DNA from: an uncultured Eubacteriales bacterium
Lineage (GTDB): Bacteria; Bacillota; Clostridia; Peptostreptococcales; Anaerovoracaceae
Assembly: GCA_902803185.1 (NCBI GenBank)
Contig: CADCOV010000274.1
Location: 1-6,493 of the forward strand
Direction: 5' to 3'
DNA: 6,493 bases
Position numbers and translations under genes: made by a program. Shown here one piece after another: positions 1-6,493 of the stretch. The notes below the pieces were generated by a model, which saw only the letters and a list, made by a program, of their open reading frames with translations, was not told the DNA's origin and did no database searches. Positions within the stretch are counted from its first letter, which is position 1; every line of letters starts with the position of its first letter.

Positions 1-911
1 ACTTCCTTCTTGTTCGGGTGGATGTTGACGTCCAGGGAAGCCGGCGACGCCTCCAGGAACAGGAAGACGATCGGGTGGCGTCCCTCGAAGAGCCGCTCCT
101 TGTAGCCGGAATCCACCGCCTTCTCCAGCGGCTTGCTGCTGACCGGCCTGCCGTTCACGAAGAAGTACTGGGAGCGGCGGTTGGTGCGGGTCAGCGTCGG
201 CCTGGAGATGTAGCCGAAGACGGTGAGGCCCTTCCCCTCCGCCTGCACCGGCACCAGGTCCTTGAACTCCCGCTCCTTGTACACCGCCGTGATGGTCTTG
301 AGCAGGTCGCCCCGGCCGGTGGTGGTGAACACCATGGTGCCGTTGTTCACCAGGCGGAAGCGGATGTCGGTGCGGGTCAGGGCCAGGCGGCTGATCATGT
401 CGATGACGAGGCCGCTCTCCGCGCCCTCGCTCTTCAGAAATTTGGAGCGGGCCGGCGTGTTGTAGAAGAGGTCCGTGATCAGAAAACTCGTGCCCTCCGG
501 GCAGCCCACGGCCTCCTTGAGGACGGTCTCGCCGCCGTGGATCACGAGGCGGGTACCCGTCTTCTCCTCCCGGGTCTTGGTGATGAGCTCCGTCCTGGTG
601 ACCGCCGCGATGGAGGCAAGGGCCTCGCCCCGGAACCCTAAGGTCGTCAGCTTCCTGAGGTCCTCCGCCTTGACGATCTTGCTGGTGGCGTGGCGCAAAA
701 ACGCCCGTTCGCAGTCGTCGGAAGGGATCCCGGAGCCGTTGTCCGTCACCCGGATCAGCTCCCTGCCGCCCTTTCGGATCTCCACCGTGATCTCCGTCGC
801 GCCGGCGTCGATGGAATTCTCCACCAGCTCCTTGACGATTGAGACCGGTCTCTCTATGACTTCCCCCGCCGCGATCTTGTCGGCGACGGTCTTCTCCAAA
901 ACTCTGATCAT
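1..911 (-). CDS. mutL: DNA mismatch repair protein MutL, N-terminal part (3' end outside window)
   Basis: MutL is the GHKL-family ATPase that links MutS mismatch recognition to strand incision and removal in the cytoplasm. The 303 complete codons visible here cover the ATPase and transducer domains. They begin MIRVLEKTVADKIAAGEVIE. The ATP-binding motifs are all present: KELVEN with catalytic Glu28 and Mg-binding Asn32, DNGSGI at 57-62, ATSKI at 75-79, GFRGEAL at 92-98, and DLFYNTPAR at 147-155. The transducer domain follows, with the FFVNGRP motif at 250-256 and DVNIHPNKKE at the left edge. The C-terminal dimerisation and endonuclease domain lies outside the window, so whether it has the nicking motif (DQHA..E) cannot be judged. 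The ATG start follows an AGGAG site by 5 nt and lies 12 nt after the mutS stop, so co-transcription with mutS is very likely. No frameshift or missing ATPase residue is seen. Confidence 0.98.
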   Translation of the reverse strand, partial: MIRVLEKTVADKIAAGEVIERPVSIVKELVENSIDAGATEITVEIRKGGRELIRVTDNGSGIPSDDCERAFLRHATSKIVKAEDLRKLTTLGFRGEALASIAAVTRTELITKTREEKTGTRLVIHGGETVLKEAVGCPEGTSFLITDLFYNTPARSKFLKSEGAESGLVIDMISRLALTRTDIRFRLVNNGTMVFTTTGRGDLLKTITAVYKEREFKDLVPVQAEGKGLTVFGYISRPTLTRTNRRSQYFFVNGRPVSSKPLEKAVDSGYKERLFEGRHPIVFLFLEASPASLDVNIHPNKKE

Positions 912-923
912 AGGATCTCCTGT

Positions 924-3539
924 CTAGTCGATGTTGGCCTTGAGTTCTTCCAGGATGCGGATGGCCTGGGACGGTGTGACCTCCATCAGGTCCAGCTTCC
1001 TGAGCCGTTCCACAAGCTCCGCACCCGGACCCGGCGCGAAGAGGGTGAGCTGCATCCCCTCCTCCGGGGCAGCCTTAGGGCTTGCCGCCGGTCCGGACGG
1101 GGCGTTCTTCTCCAGTTCCGCGAGCTTCTTTTCCGCGCTCCGCAGGAGGACCTTCGGCACGCCGGCCAGCTTCGCCACGTGGATGCCGTAGCTGCGGCTG
1201 GCAGCCCCCGGCACGATCTTGTGGAGAAACACGATGTCGCCGCCCTGTTCCGCCACGTCCACGTTGAGGTTTTTGACCCCCGGCGTGGTCTCCTCCAGCG
1301 CCGTGAGCTCGTGGTAATGGGTGGCGAAGAGCGTGCGGATGTGCCGCTTCTCGTTGCAGAGGTACTCCACCGACGCCCAGGCGATGGACAGGCCGTCGTA
1401 GGTGCTGGTGCCCCGGCCGATCTCGTCGAGGATGACCAGGGACCTCGGCCCCGCGCAGCCCAGGATATAGGAGAGCTCGCTCATCTCCACGTAGAAGGTG
1501 GACTGTCCCTGGCTCAGGTTGTCGGAGGCGCCGATCCTGGTGAAGATCCGGTCGACGACGCCGATCCTGGCCCGCGTACAAGGCACGAAACAGCCCGCCT
1601 GGGCCATCAAAACGATCAAAGCGGTCTGCCGCATGTAGGTGGACTTACCGCTCATATTCGGGCCGGTGATGATCATCATCGAAGCGTCCTCGGCGTTCAG
1701 ATAGGCGTCGTTGGAGACGAAGGTGCCGCCGCCCTCCATCTGTTCGATGACCGGATGTCTTCCGCCCTCGATCAAAAGCTCCAGCCCGTCGTCGATCACC
1801 GGGCGGACGTAGCCGTTCCGGACGCTGACGGCGGCGAAGGCGGTCAGAACGTCCAAAGCCGCGACGGCGTCGGAGGTCCTCTGGATCTCCGGGACCCTCG
1901 CTTCGATCTTCTCCCGGATGCCGCAGAAGATGTCGTACTCGGTCTTGTTGATCTTGACCTCCGCGTTCAGCACCAGGCTCTCCATCTCCTTGAGCTCCGG
2001 GGTGATGTAGCGCTCGTTGTTGACCAGGGTCTGCTTGCGGACGTAGTCCTCCGGCACCAGGGCCAGGTTGGACTTGGTCACGTCGATGTAGTAGCCGAAG
2101 ACCTTGTTATAGCCGACCCTGAGGTTTTTGATGCCGGTGCGCTCCCGCTCCCGGCTCTCCAGGGAGGCGATCCATTCCTTCGCGTCCCGGATGGAGGCTT
2201 TGAGGCCGTCCAGCTCCTCGGAATAGCCGTCCTTGATGACGCCGCCCTCCTTGGTGGTGAACGGGCAGTCCTCGGAGACGGCGGCTTCGATCATCTCCCC
2301 CACGTCCGTGAGGTCGGCGATCTCGGCGGCCAGGTCCTGCAGCAGCGCCGCGTCCAGGGAAGCAAGGTCCGCCTTGATGTCCGGCAGGACCGCGATGGAG
2401 CGCTTCAGGGCCAGGAGGTCCCGGCCGTTGGCGGAGCCGGAGGCGATCCGCGCCGCCAGCCGCTCGAAGTCGTAGATCTGGCGGAGGGATTCCGTCAGGT
2501 TGTTCTCGATCAGAGGATCGTCGGAGATGGCCTCCACCGCGTCCAGCCTCAGGTTGATCGCGGCGGCGTCGTTCAGCGGCTCCCGGAGCCACTTCTTCAT
2601 GGTGCGGGCGCCCATGGCGGTGCGGGTCCGGTCCAGAATGCCCAGCAGGGACCCCTTACGCTTCTTGTCGTAGAGGGTCTCGGTGATCTCCAGGTTCCGC
2701 AGGGTCGCCTTGTCCAAGGACATGCGCTTCCCCAGCTCGAAGAACCGGCAGGCCCGGATCTGCTTCAGGCCCTGCTTCTGGGTCTCCAGCAGATAGGACA
2801 GGAGCGCGCAGAGGCTGGAGAGGCAGAGTTCCCTTCCCTCCAGGCCGGAAGCGATGACGGCCCCCTTCCCCAGGACGCCGCCGATCACGTCGGTGGCCGC
2901 GTCCGCGGAGAAGTACTCGTCGCTCTTGACGTCGATGTAGGCGCCGGTGAGGTCCGCGAGGCTCTCGGTGCCGAAGGCGTCGGCGTAGGACTGGTTGACG
3001 ATGATCTCCTTGGCGTCGATGCGGCAGAGCTCGTCCACCATGTCGCTGTGGACGTTCCTTCCCGCCTCCTCCTCCGTCGTCAAAAGCTCTCCCGTGGAGA
3101 TGTCGCAGCAGGAGACGGACATGCCGGCCTTGCTGAAATACAGCGCCGCCAGGAAGTTGTTCTCTGTCTCGGTGAGCATGGTCTGGCTCGTCAGGGTGCC
3201 CGGCGTCACGATGCGGATGACCTCCCGCTTCACCAGGCCCTTGGCGGTGGCGGGATCCTCCATCTGTTCGCAGATCGCGACCTTATAGCCCTTCTCCACC
3301 AGCTTGTGGATATAGGTGTCCGCAGCGTGGAACGGCACGCCGCACATCGGGGCGCGCTCCTCCATGCCGCAGTTCCTCCCGGTCAGGGTGAGCTCCAGCT
3401 CCCGGGACGCGGTGATGGCGTCCTCGAAGAACATCTCGTAGAAATCGCCCAGACGGTAGAAAAGCAGGCAGTCCTGGTATTGGATCTTCGTGTCATAATA
3501 CTGCTGCATCATCGGAGACAGCAGTTCGCGGTCGACCAT
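924..3539 (-). CDS. mutS: DNA mismatch repair protein MutS
   Basis: MutS binds mismatches and small loops in DNA and, as an ATP-driven sliding clamp, recruits MutL. The 871 residues match the usual length of about 850-880. The mismatch-recognition domain carries the Phe-X-Glu wedge (GDFYEMF, Phe33 and Glu35). Connector, lever and clamp domains fill about residues 130-570. The ABC-type ATPase follows, with Walker A GPNMSGKST at 626-634, the signature region around DNLSQGQSTFYVEMSE at 673-688, Walker B LVILDEIGRGT at 701-711, and the switch His741 in FATHYHEL. A Pro/Ala-rich linker (about 812-828) leads to QLTLF at 830-834, which fits the beta-clamp binding pentapeptide. A C-terminal helix-turn-helix dimerisation segment completes the protein. 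The ATG follows an AAGGAG site by 6 nt. All key residues are intact. It is the first gene of the mutSL pair, and its codons are strongly GC-biased at third positions. Confidence 0.99.
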   Translation of the reverse strand: MVDRELLSPMMQQYYDTKIQYQDCLLFYRLGDFYEMFFEDAITASRELELTLTGRNCGMEERAPMCGVPFHAADTYIHKLVEKGYKVAICEQMEDPATAKGLVKREVIRIVTPGTLTSQTMLTETENNFLAALYFSKAGMSVSCCDISTGELLTTEEEAGRNVHSDMVDELCRIDAKEIIVNQSYADAFGTESLADLTGAYIDVKSDEYFSADAATDVIGGVLGKGAVIASGLEGRELCLSSLCALLSYLLETQKQGLKQIRACRFFELGKRMSLDKATLRNLEITETLYDKKRKGSLLGILDRTRTAMGARTMKKWLREPLNDAAAINLRLDAVEAISDDPLIENNLTESLRQIYDFERLAARIASGSANGRDLLALKRSIAVLPDIKADLASLDAALLQDLAAEIADLTDVGEMIEAAVSEDCPFTTKEGGVIKDGYSEELDGLKASIRDAKEWIASLESRERERTGIKNLRVGYNKVFGYYIDVTKSNLALVPEDYVRKQTLVNNERYITPELKEMESLVLNAEVKINKTEYDIFCGIREKIEARVPEIQRTSDAVAALDVLTAFAAVSVRNGYVRPVIDDGLELLIEGGRHPVIEQMEGGGTFVSNDAYLNAEDASMMIITGPNMSGKSTYMRQTALIVLMAQAGCFVPCTRARIGVVDRIFTRIGASDNLSQGQSTFYVEMSELSYILGCAGPRSLVILDEIGRGTSTYDGLSIAWASVEYLCNEKRHIRTLFATHYHELTALEETTPGVKNLNVDVAEQGGDIVFLHKIVPGAASRSYGIHVAKLAGVPKVLLRSAEKKLAELEKNAPSGPAASPKAAPEEGMQLTLFAPGPGAELVERLRKLDLMEVTPSQAIRILEELKANID

Positions 3540-3581
3540 GGATCACTCCTTGAGGCCCGAAACGGACCTTCTTCGTTACAA

Positions 3582-3617
3582 TAAAAGGCGGGCAGCGGAC
3601 AAGTTGGCCCGCTGCCC
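3582..3617 (-). terminator. Rho-independent terminator after the aminotransferase gene
   Basis: Read on the minus strand, a perfect 9-bp GC-rich stem (GGGCAGCGG pairing with CCGCTGCCC, plus-strand arms 3590-3598 and 3609-3617) closes a 10-nt loop. It is followed by GCC and then TTTTAT. The hairpin starts 20 nt after the aminotransferase stop codon. Its position and shape fit an intrinsic terminator that ends the aminotransferase transcript before mutS. The T-tract is short (four T, then A, T, T), so some read-through into mutSL is possible. On the plus strand the sequence after the hairpin is poorly T-rich, so it looks one-directional. Confidence 0.85.
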
Positions 3618-3637
3618 TGTGGTTTCGTTCTTCAGGA

Positions 3638-4837
3638 TTACTTTCCGAGCTTCTTGTTGTAAGCTTCGATGCCCTTGCCCAGCAGGTAGGCGGCCTTCTT
3701 CAGGTCCTCTTCCTTCAGGACGTAGGCGATACGGATCTCGTCCTTGCCGATGCCCTTGGTGGCGTAGAAGCCCGCCGCCGGAGCGTACATGACGGTCTCG
3801 CCGTCCTCATCGAACTCGGTGAGCAGGAAGTTCAGCAGATCTTCCGCATCGTCCACCGGCAGCTTCACGGTCATGTAGAACGCGCCGCCCGGCTTCTGGC
3901 AGACAGCGCCAGGGATCTTCATCAGAGCCTCGTGGACGGTGTCTCTTCTGCGGCAGTACTCCTCGTTGACAGCCTTGTAATAGGAATCATCCACGGTGTA
4001 CAGAGCGGCAGCGCCGATCTGGTCGATGGTGGAGGAGCACAGACGGCACTGGGCCATCTTCATGACGGAAGCCATGAGCTCTTCGTTCTTGCAGATGATC
4101 GCACCGATTCTGGCGCCGCAGGCGGAGAATCTCTTGGAGACGGAGTCGACGATGATGACTCTGTCCGCATACTCCGGCAGCTGGGCGAAGGAAGCGAGCT
4201 TGCGGCCGTCATAGACGAACTCTCTGTAGACTTCGTCAGCCATGACCCACAGATCATGCTCCTTGGCGAACTCGCAGATGACTCTCATGTCGTCGAGGGT
4301 CAGGACGTTACCGGTCGGGTTGCCCGGGGAGATGCAGCAGATGACCTTGGTGTTCGGGGTCAGGCTCTTCTCCAGGAGTTCCTTCTTCGCATATGCAAAG
4401 CCGTCCTCAGCCTTGGTGGTGATCGGCGCGATGGTGCCGCCGGCTTCCAGCGCGAAGGTGTTGTAGTTCGTATAGAACGGCTCAGCCATCATAGCCTGGT
4501 CGCCGTCGTTCAGGATGGACAGGAATCCGAAAAGCAGAGCCTCGGATCCGCCGGTGGTGACGATGATGTTCTTTCTCTCGAGCTCAACGCCGATGTTCTT
4601 GTAGTAGCCGATGATGGCGTCCTGCATCTGCGGGATACCGCCGGACTCCGCATAAGCGATGACCTTTGGCTCATAGGCGCGGACCGCTTCCATGAAAGCT
4701 GCCGGGGTCTCGATGTCCGGCTGACCGATGTTCAGGTGATAGACCTTCTTACCGGCCTTCTCCGCGGCGATCGCGAGAGGGTTGAACTTTCTGATCGGAG
4801 AAAACTGCATCTCCTGGACTCTGTTAGATAACTGCAT
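3638..4837 (-). CDS. PLP-dependent class I/II aminotransferase (AspB/COG0436-like)
   Basis: This is a cytoplasmic fold-type I enzyme that moves an amino group between an amino acid and a 2-oxo acid using pyridoxal phosphate. The 399 residues are a normal full length. Visible motifs are the N-terminal substrate loop NIGQPD (36-41), the phosphate-binding TTGGSEA (94-100), NPTGN with Asn173, ADEVY with Asp201 and Tyr204, the Schiff-base Lys235 in SVSKRFSACGARIG with phosphate-binding Arg243, and Arg369 in EIRIAY, which should hold the substrate alpha-carboxylate. The amino-acid preference is not readable; aspartate aminotransferase is the usual name for close relatives but is an inference. The ATG follows AAGGAG by 9 nt, a slightly long spacing. 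The next in-frame Met, Met10, would remove conserved N-terminal residues. The gene lies 39 nt after tlyA, has a strong promoter within tlyA, and ends at a terminator. It uses mostly AGA for arginine, unlike its neighbours. Confidence 0.95.
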   Translation of the reverse strand: MQLSNRVQEMQFSPIRKFNPLAIAAEKAGKKVYHLNIGQPDIETPAAFMEAVRAYEPKVIAYAESGGIPQMQDAIIGYYKNIGVELERKNIIVTTGGSEALLFGFLSILNDGDQAMMAEPFYTNYNTFALEAGGTIAPITTKAEDGFAYAKKELLEKSLTPNTKVICCISPGNPTGNVLTLDDMRVICEFAKEHDLWVMADEVYREFVYDGRKLASFAQLPEYADRVIIVDSVSKRFSACGARIGAIICKNEELMASVMKMAQCRLCSSTIDQIGAAALYTVDDSYYKAVNEEYCRRRDTVHEALMKIPGAVCQKPGGAFYMTVKLPVDDAEDLLNFLLTEFDEDGETVMYAPAAGFYATKGIGKDEIRIAYVLKEEDLKKAAYLLGKGIEAYNKKLGK

Positions 4838-4876
4838 AGCTCAAATCTCCTTCTGTTTCTCTAACCTTTAAATTAT

Positions 4877-5680
4877 CTATACCAACGCGTCGTGGGAAGC
4901 CGCGACAACGTCATGTATACAAGAATCGTCTACATTATACAGCATCTTTTCCGCTTTGTTAAGATGCAAAAGATATTCTATATTGCCTTTTGCGCCGGTG
5001 ATCGGCGAATGGGTGAGGCCCATGGCGGACAGGCCGTTCTCCGACCCGTAGCCGACGACCCTGCGGATGACCTCCTCGTGGACCTTGCTGTCCCGGACGA
5101 TGCCGTTCTTCCCCACCTGCTCCCTGCCGGCCTCGAACTGGGGCTTGACCAGGCAGACGATGTCGCCGCCATCCGCCAGCATGGAGACGGCCACCGGGAA
5201 GATCAGCTTCAGGGAGATGAAGGACACGTCCGCACTCATGAAGTCGATGGGACCGTCCACCAAAGCCCTGTCAAAGTACCGGAAGTTGCACTTTTCGATG
5301 TTGGTCACCCTTGGATCGGTCCTGAGCTTCCAGGCCAGCTGGCCGTAGCCCACGTCCACCGCGTAGACCCGGGAGGCGCCGTGCTGCAGCATGCAGTCGG
5401 TGAAGCCGCCGGTGGAGGCGCCGATGTCCATGCAGGTCCGCCCCTCCAGGGAGAACCCGAAGGCCTGCATCGCCTTCTCCAGCTTGAGGCCGCCCCGGCT
5501 CACGTACGGGCAGGGATCGTTCTTCAGCGTGATCTCCGCATCCACGTCCACCGGGGTCCCCGGTTTGTCGCTGATCGCGCCGCCGACAAAGACCAATCCC
5601 TCCATGATGGCGATCTTCGCCTTTTGCCGGGATTCGAAGAATCCCTTCTGTACCAGAAGTACGTCAAGCCTTTCTTTCAA
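4877..5680 (-). CDS. tlyA: TlyA-family rRNA 2'-O-methyltransferase (S4 domain plus FtsJ-like domain)
   Basis: TlyA proteins use S-adenosylmethionine to methylate ribose hydroxyls of cytidines in rRNA. In mycobacteria the sites are 16S C1409 and 23S C1920, and loss gives capreomycin resistance. The 267 residues are close to the 268 of the Mycobacterium tuberculosis enzyme. An S4 RNA-binding domain (about 1-60, with ESRQKAK near 16-22) is followed by a Rossmann methyltransferase. The SAM loop is DIGASTGGFTD (85-95), and the expected K-D-K-E catalytic set is present as Lys66, Asp151 (SADVSFISL), Lys179 (LVKPQFE) and Glu235 (GNIEYLL). The Bacillus subtilis counterpart is YqxC, also next to dxs. 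Whether it modifies both subunits (type II) or only 23S (type I) cannot be decided. Translation starts at TTG, overlapping the end of dxs by 17 nt. An older 'hemolysin' label for this family is not supported by the motifs. Confidence 0.95.
   Translation of the reverse strand: MKERLDVLLVQKGFFESRQKAKIAIMEGLVFVGGAISDKPGTPVDVDAEITLKNDPCPYVSRGGLKLEKAMQAFGFSLEGRTCMDIGASTGGFTDCMLQHGASRVYAVDVGYGQLAWKLRTDPRVTNIEKCNFRYFDRALVDGPIDFMSADVSFISLKLIFPVAVSMLADGGDIVCLVKPQFEAGREQVGKNGIVRDSKVHEEVIRRVVGYGSENGLSAMGLTHSPITGAKGNIEYLLHLNKAEKMLYNVDDSCIHDVVAASHDALV
4934..4962 (-). promoter_or_regulatory. Near-consensus sigma-A promoter inside tlyA, driving the aminotransferase
   Basis: On the minus strand, TTAACA (4962-4957, five of six matches to TTGACA) is separated by exactly 17 bp from TATAAT (4939-4934, a perfect -10). 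The DNA just upstream (about 4963-4990) is unusually AT-rich for this window, as in an UP element. The predicted start of transcription is near 4926-4929, giving a leader of about 90 nt that includes the tlyA stop codon and reaches the aminotransferase ATG. The elements are coding sequence for the C-terminal region of TlyA (around residues 240-249). This reading is inferred from sequence match and position. Confidence 0.7.
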
Positions 5681-6493
5681 GTCTGCTCCTTATCGAGGCC
5701 GCGATGCCGGCGGCATCCAGGCCGTATTCTCTGTAGAGTTCGCCGGTGGTCCCGTGCTCCGGGAAGAGGTCCGGCCAGCCTAAGGTCAGCACTTCGCGCT
5801 GCGGCAGGGCCGCCGCCACGTGATCGCCGAAGCCGCCGGAGAGGACGTTGTCCTCCACGGTGACGATGAGCCCCTTCTCCCCGCAGGCCGCAGGGTCGAA
5901 CGGGTGCACCTTGGCCACGTTCACGACGCCGAAGGAGTGGCCCTCCTTCTCCAGGAGCGCCGCCGCCTCCAGGGCCGGGGCCAGCATGGTGCCCGCCGCC
6001 AGGATGTCGCCCTCGGCGCCGTCCTTGACCCGGATGTTCTCCCCGGTGAAGGCCTGCCCCGCGAGGGAGCTCTGTTCCGCCTTCCCCCTCGGGTAGCGGA
6101 CCGCCACCGGTCCCTCCGCCTGCATCGCAAGACGCAGGGCCTCCTTCAGCTGCGGGCCGTCGCAAGGGGCATAGACCACCATGTTCGGCATGCTGCTGAG
6201 GTAGGACAGGTCGAAGATCCCGTGGTGGGTCTCCCCGTCCGCGCCCACGATCCCCGCCCGGTCGATGGCGAAGACCACGTGCTGGTTCTGGAGGCACACG
6301 TCCTCCAGGATCTCGTCGTAGGCCCGCTGCAGGAACGAGGAGTAGATGGCGACGATCGGCTTGAGGCCGCCTAAGGCCGCGCCGGCCGCGAAGATGACCC
6401 CGTGGGCCTCCGCGATCCCCACGTCGAAGAGGCGCTTCGGGAAGCGCTTTCGGAATTCCGTGAGGCCTGTGGCGTCCCCCATGGCCGCGGTGA
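5664..6493 (-). CDS. dxs: 1-deoxy-D-xylulose-5-phosphate synthase, C-terminal part (5' end outside window)
   Basis: DXS condenses pyruvate and glyceraldehyde 3-phosphate, using thiamine diphosphate, into 1-deoxy-D-xylulose 5-phosphate. This is the first step of the MEP isoprenoid pathway and also feeds thiamine and pyridoxal synthesis. About 275 codons are visible, the last 40-45% of a protein usually near 620 residues. They cover the pyrimidine-binding transketolase domain and the C-terminal domain. The frame stays open to the right edge, where it reads TAAMGDATGL, a typical internal DXS segment, so the ATG at 6482 is not the real start. Seen are the cofactor-activating Glu in DVGIAEAH (codon 6408-6410), the Tyr and Arg of IYSSFLQRAYDE, the Asp and His of GADGETH, RYPRG, and the C-terminal TVEDN...GG. 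These match E. coli Glu370, Tyr392, Arg398, Asp427, His431 and Arg478. Its TGA lies inside tlyA. Confidence 0.98.
   Translation of the reverse strand, partial: TAAMGDATGLTEFRKRFPKRLFDVGIAEAHGVIFAAGAALGGLKPIVAIYSSFLQRAYDEILEDVCLQNQHVVFAIDRAGIVGADGETHHGIFDLSYLSSMPNMVVYAPCDGPQLKEALRLAMQAEGPVAVRYPRGKAEQSSLAGQAFTGENIRVKDGAEGDILAAGTMLAPALEAAALLEKEGHSFGVVNVAKVHPFDPAACGEKGLIVTVEDNVLSGGFGDHVAAALPQREVLTLGWPDLFPEHGTTGELYREYGLDAAGIAASIRSRLERKA
5678..5691 (-). promoter_or_regulatory. Ribosome-binding site and TTG start of tlyA, inside the dxs 3' end
   Basis: A full AAGGAG Shine-Dalgarno sequence (5691-5686) stands 5 nt before TTG (5680-5678). The protein from this TTG begins MKERLDVLLVQKGFFESRQK, aligning well with the S4-domain start of TlyA/YqxC proteins. 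There is no in-frame ATG that would keep the S4 domain whole. This fixes the start at TTG. The site lies within the last codons of dxs, so ribosomes finishing dxs can restart on tlyA. Confidence 0.85.

Noticed and set aside
3550..3571. Small imperfect hairpin (GGTCC, loop GTTTC, GGGCC on the minus strand) just before the mutS ribosome-binding site
   Set aside because: Five pairs including a wobble and no further support. It may form but gives no clear regulatory reading.
1179..3584. An 801-codon open frame on the plus strand, antisense to almost all of mutS
   Set aside because: It is in codon register with mutS, so it stays open because mutS avoids TTA, CTA and TCA codons across this stretch. 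The translation is low-complexity (rich in Asp, Val, Gly, Leu, His) with no recognisable domain. Similar shadows lie opposite the aminotransferase (3932-4831) and tlyA (4892-5863).
3575..3602. Possible mutS promoter, TTGTCC-16 bp-TGTAAC on the minus strand
   Set aside because: Only four of six matches in each hexamer, short spacing, and overlap with the terminator stem. Too weak to list as a feature.
4838..4876. Gap between tlyA and the aminotransferase, examined for a terminator or riboswitch
   Set aside because: Only 39 nt, AT-rich, with no stable hairpin. It holds the Shine-Dalgarno site and part of the leader from the promoter within tlyA.
637..6376. The 7-mer CCTTAGG/CCTAAGG occurs at 637-643, 1073-1079, 5779-5785 and 6370-6376; three cases are a TTA leucine codon before glycine in mutL and dxs
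   Set aside because: Four copies is only modestly above a rough chance expectation. They lie within conserved coding sequence with irregular spacing, so codon-pair preference is enough to explain them.

Overview
The window is GC-rich, and every gene lies on the minus strand, so transcription runs from right to left. In that order it holds the 3' end of dxs, complete tlyA, a complete PLP-dependent class I/II aminotransferase, complete mutS, and the 5' part of mutL. Coding density is high. The only two gaps longer than a ribosome-binding site are 39 nt and 98 nt. There are no tRNA or rRNA genes, mobile elements, CRISPR arrays or long repeats.

The organism is most likely a GC-rich member of the Clostridia (Bacillota). 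The dxs-tlyA pair, the MutS/MutL proteins of Gram-positive type, the strong AAGGAG-type Shine-Dalgarno sites before every complete gene, a TTG start and a clostridial-style aminotransferase (SVSKRFSACGARIG lysine motif) all fit this. The family cannot be fixed from the sequence alone.

Right block (4877-6493): dxs supplies 1-deoxy-D-xylulose 5-phosphate for the MEP isoprenoid pathway. Its end overlaps the TTG start of tlyA, an S4-domain rRNA 2'-O-methyltransferase. The two genes look translationally coupled.

Middle block (3582-4962): the aminotransferase has its own near-consensus promoter (TTAACA, 17 bp, TATAAT) inside the tail of tlyA and ends in a clear intrinsic terminator. It therefore looks like a separately expressed single-gene unit. 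Its arginine codons (mostly AGA, no CGG or AGG) differ from those of its neighbours, as expected for a highly expressed gene.

Left block (1-3539): mutS and mutL are 12 nt apart and form the usual mismatch-repair operon: MutS recognises the mismatch and MutL is the ATP-driven mediator. No convincing promoter for mutSL is visible.

I found no undescribed system. The window is ordinary housekeeping DNA. The points worth a second look are the internal promoter and codon-use contrast around the aminotransferase, and a gene order in which dxs-tlyA is not followed by the usual nadK/argR/recN neighbours.
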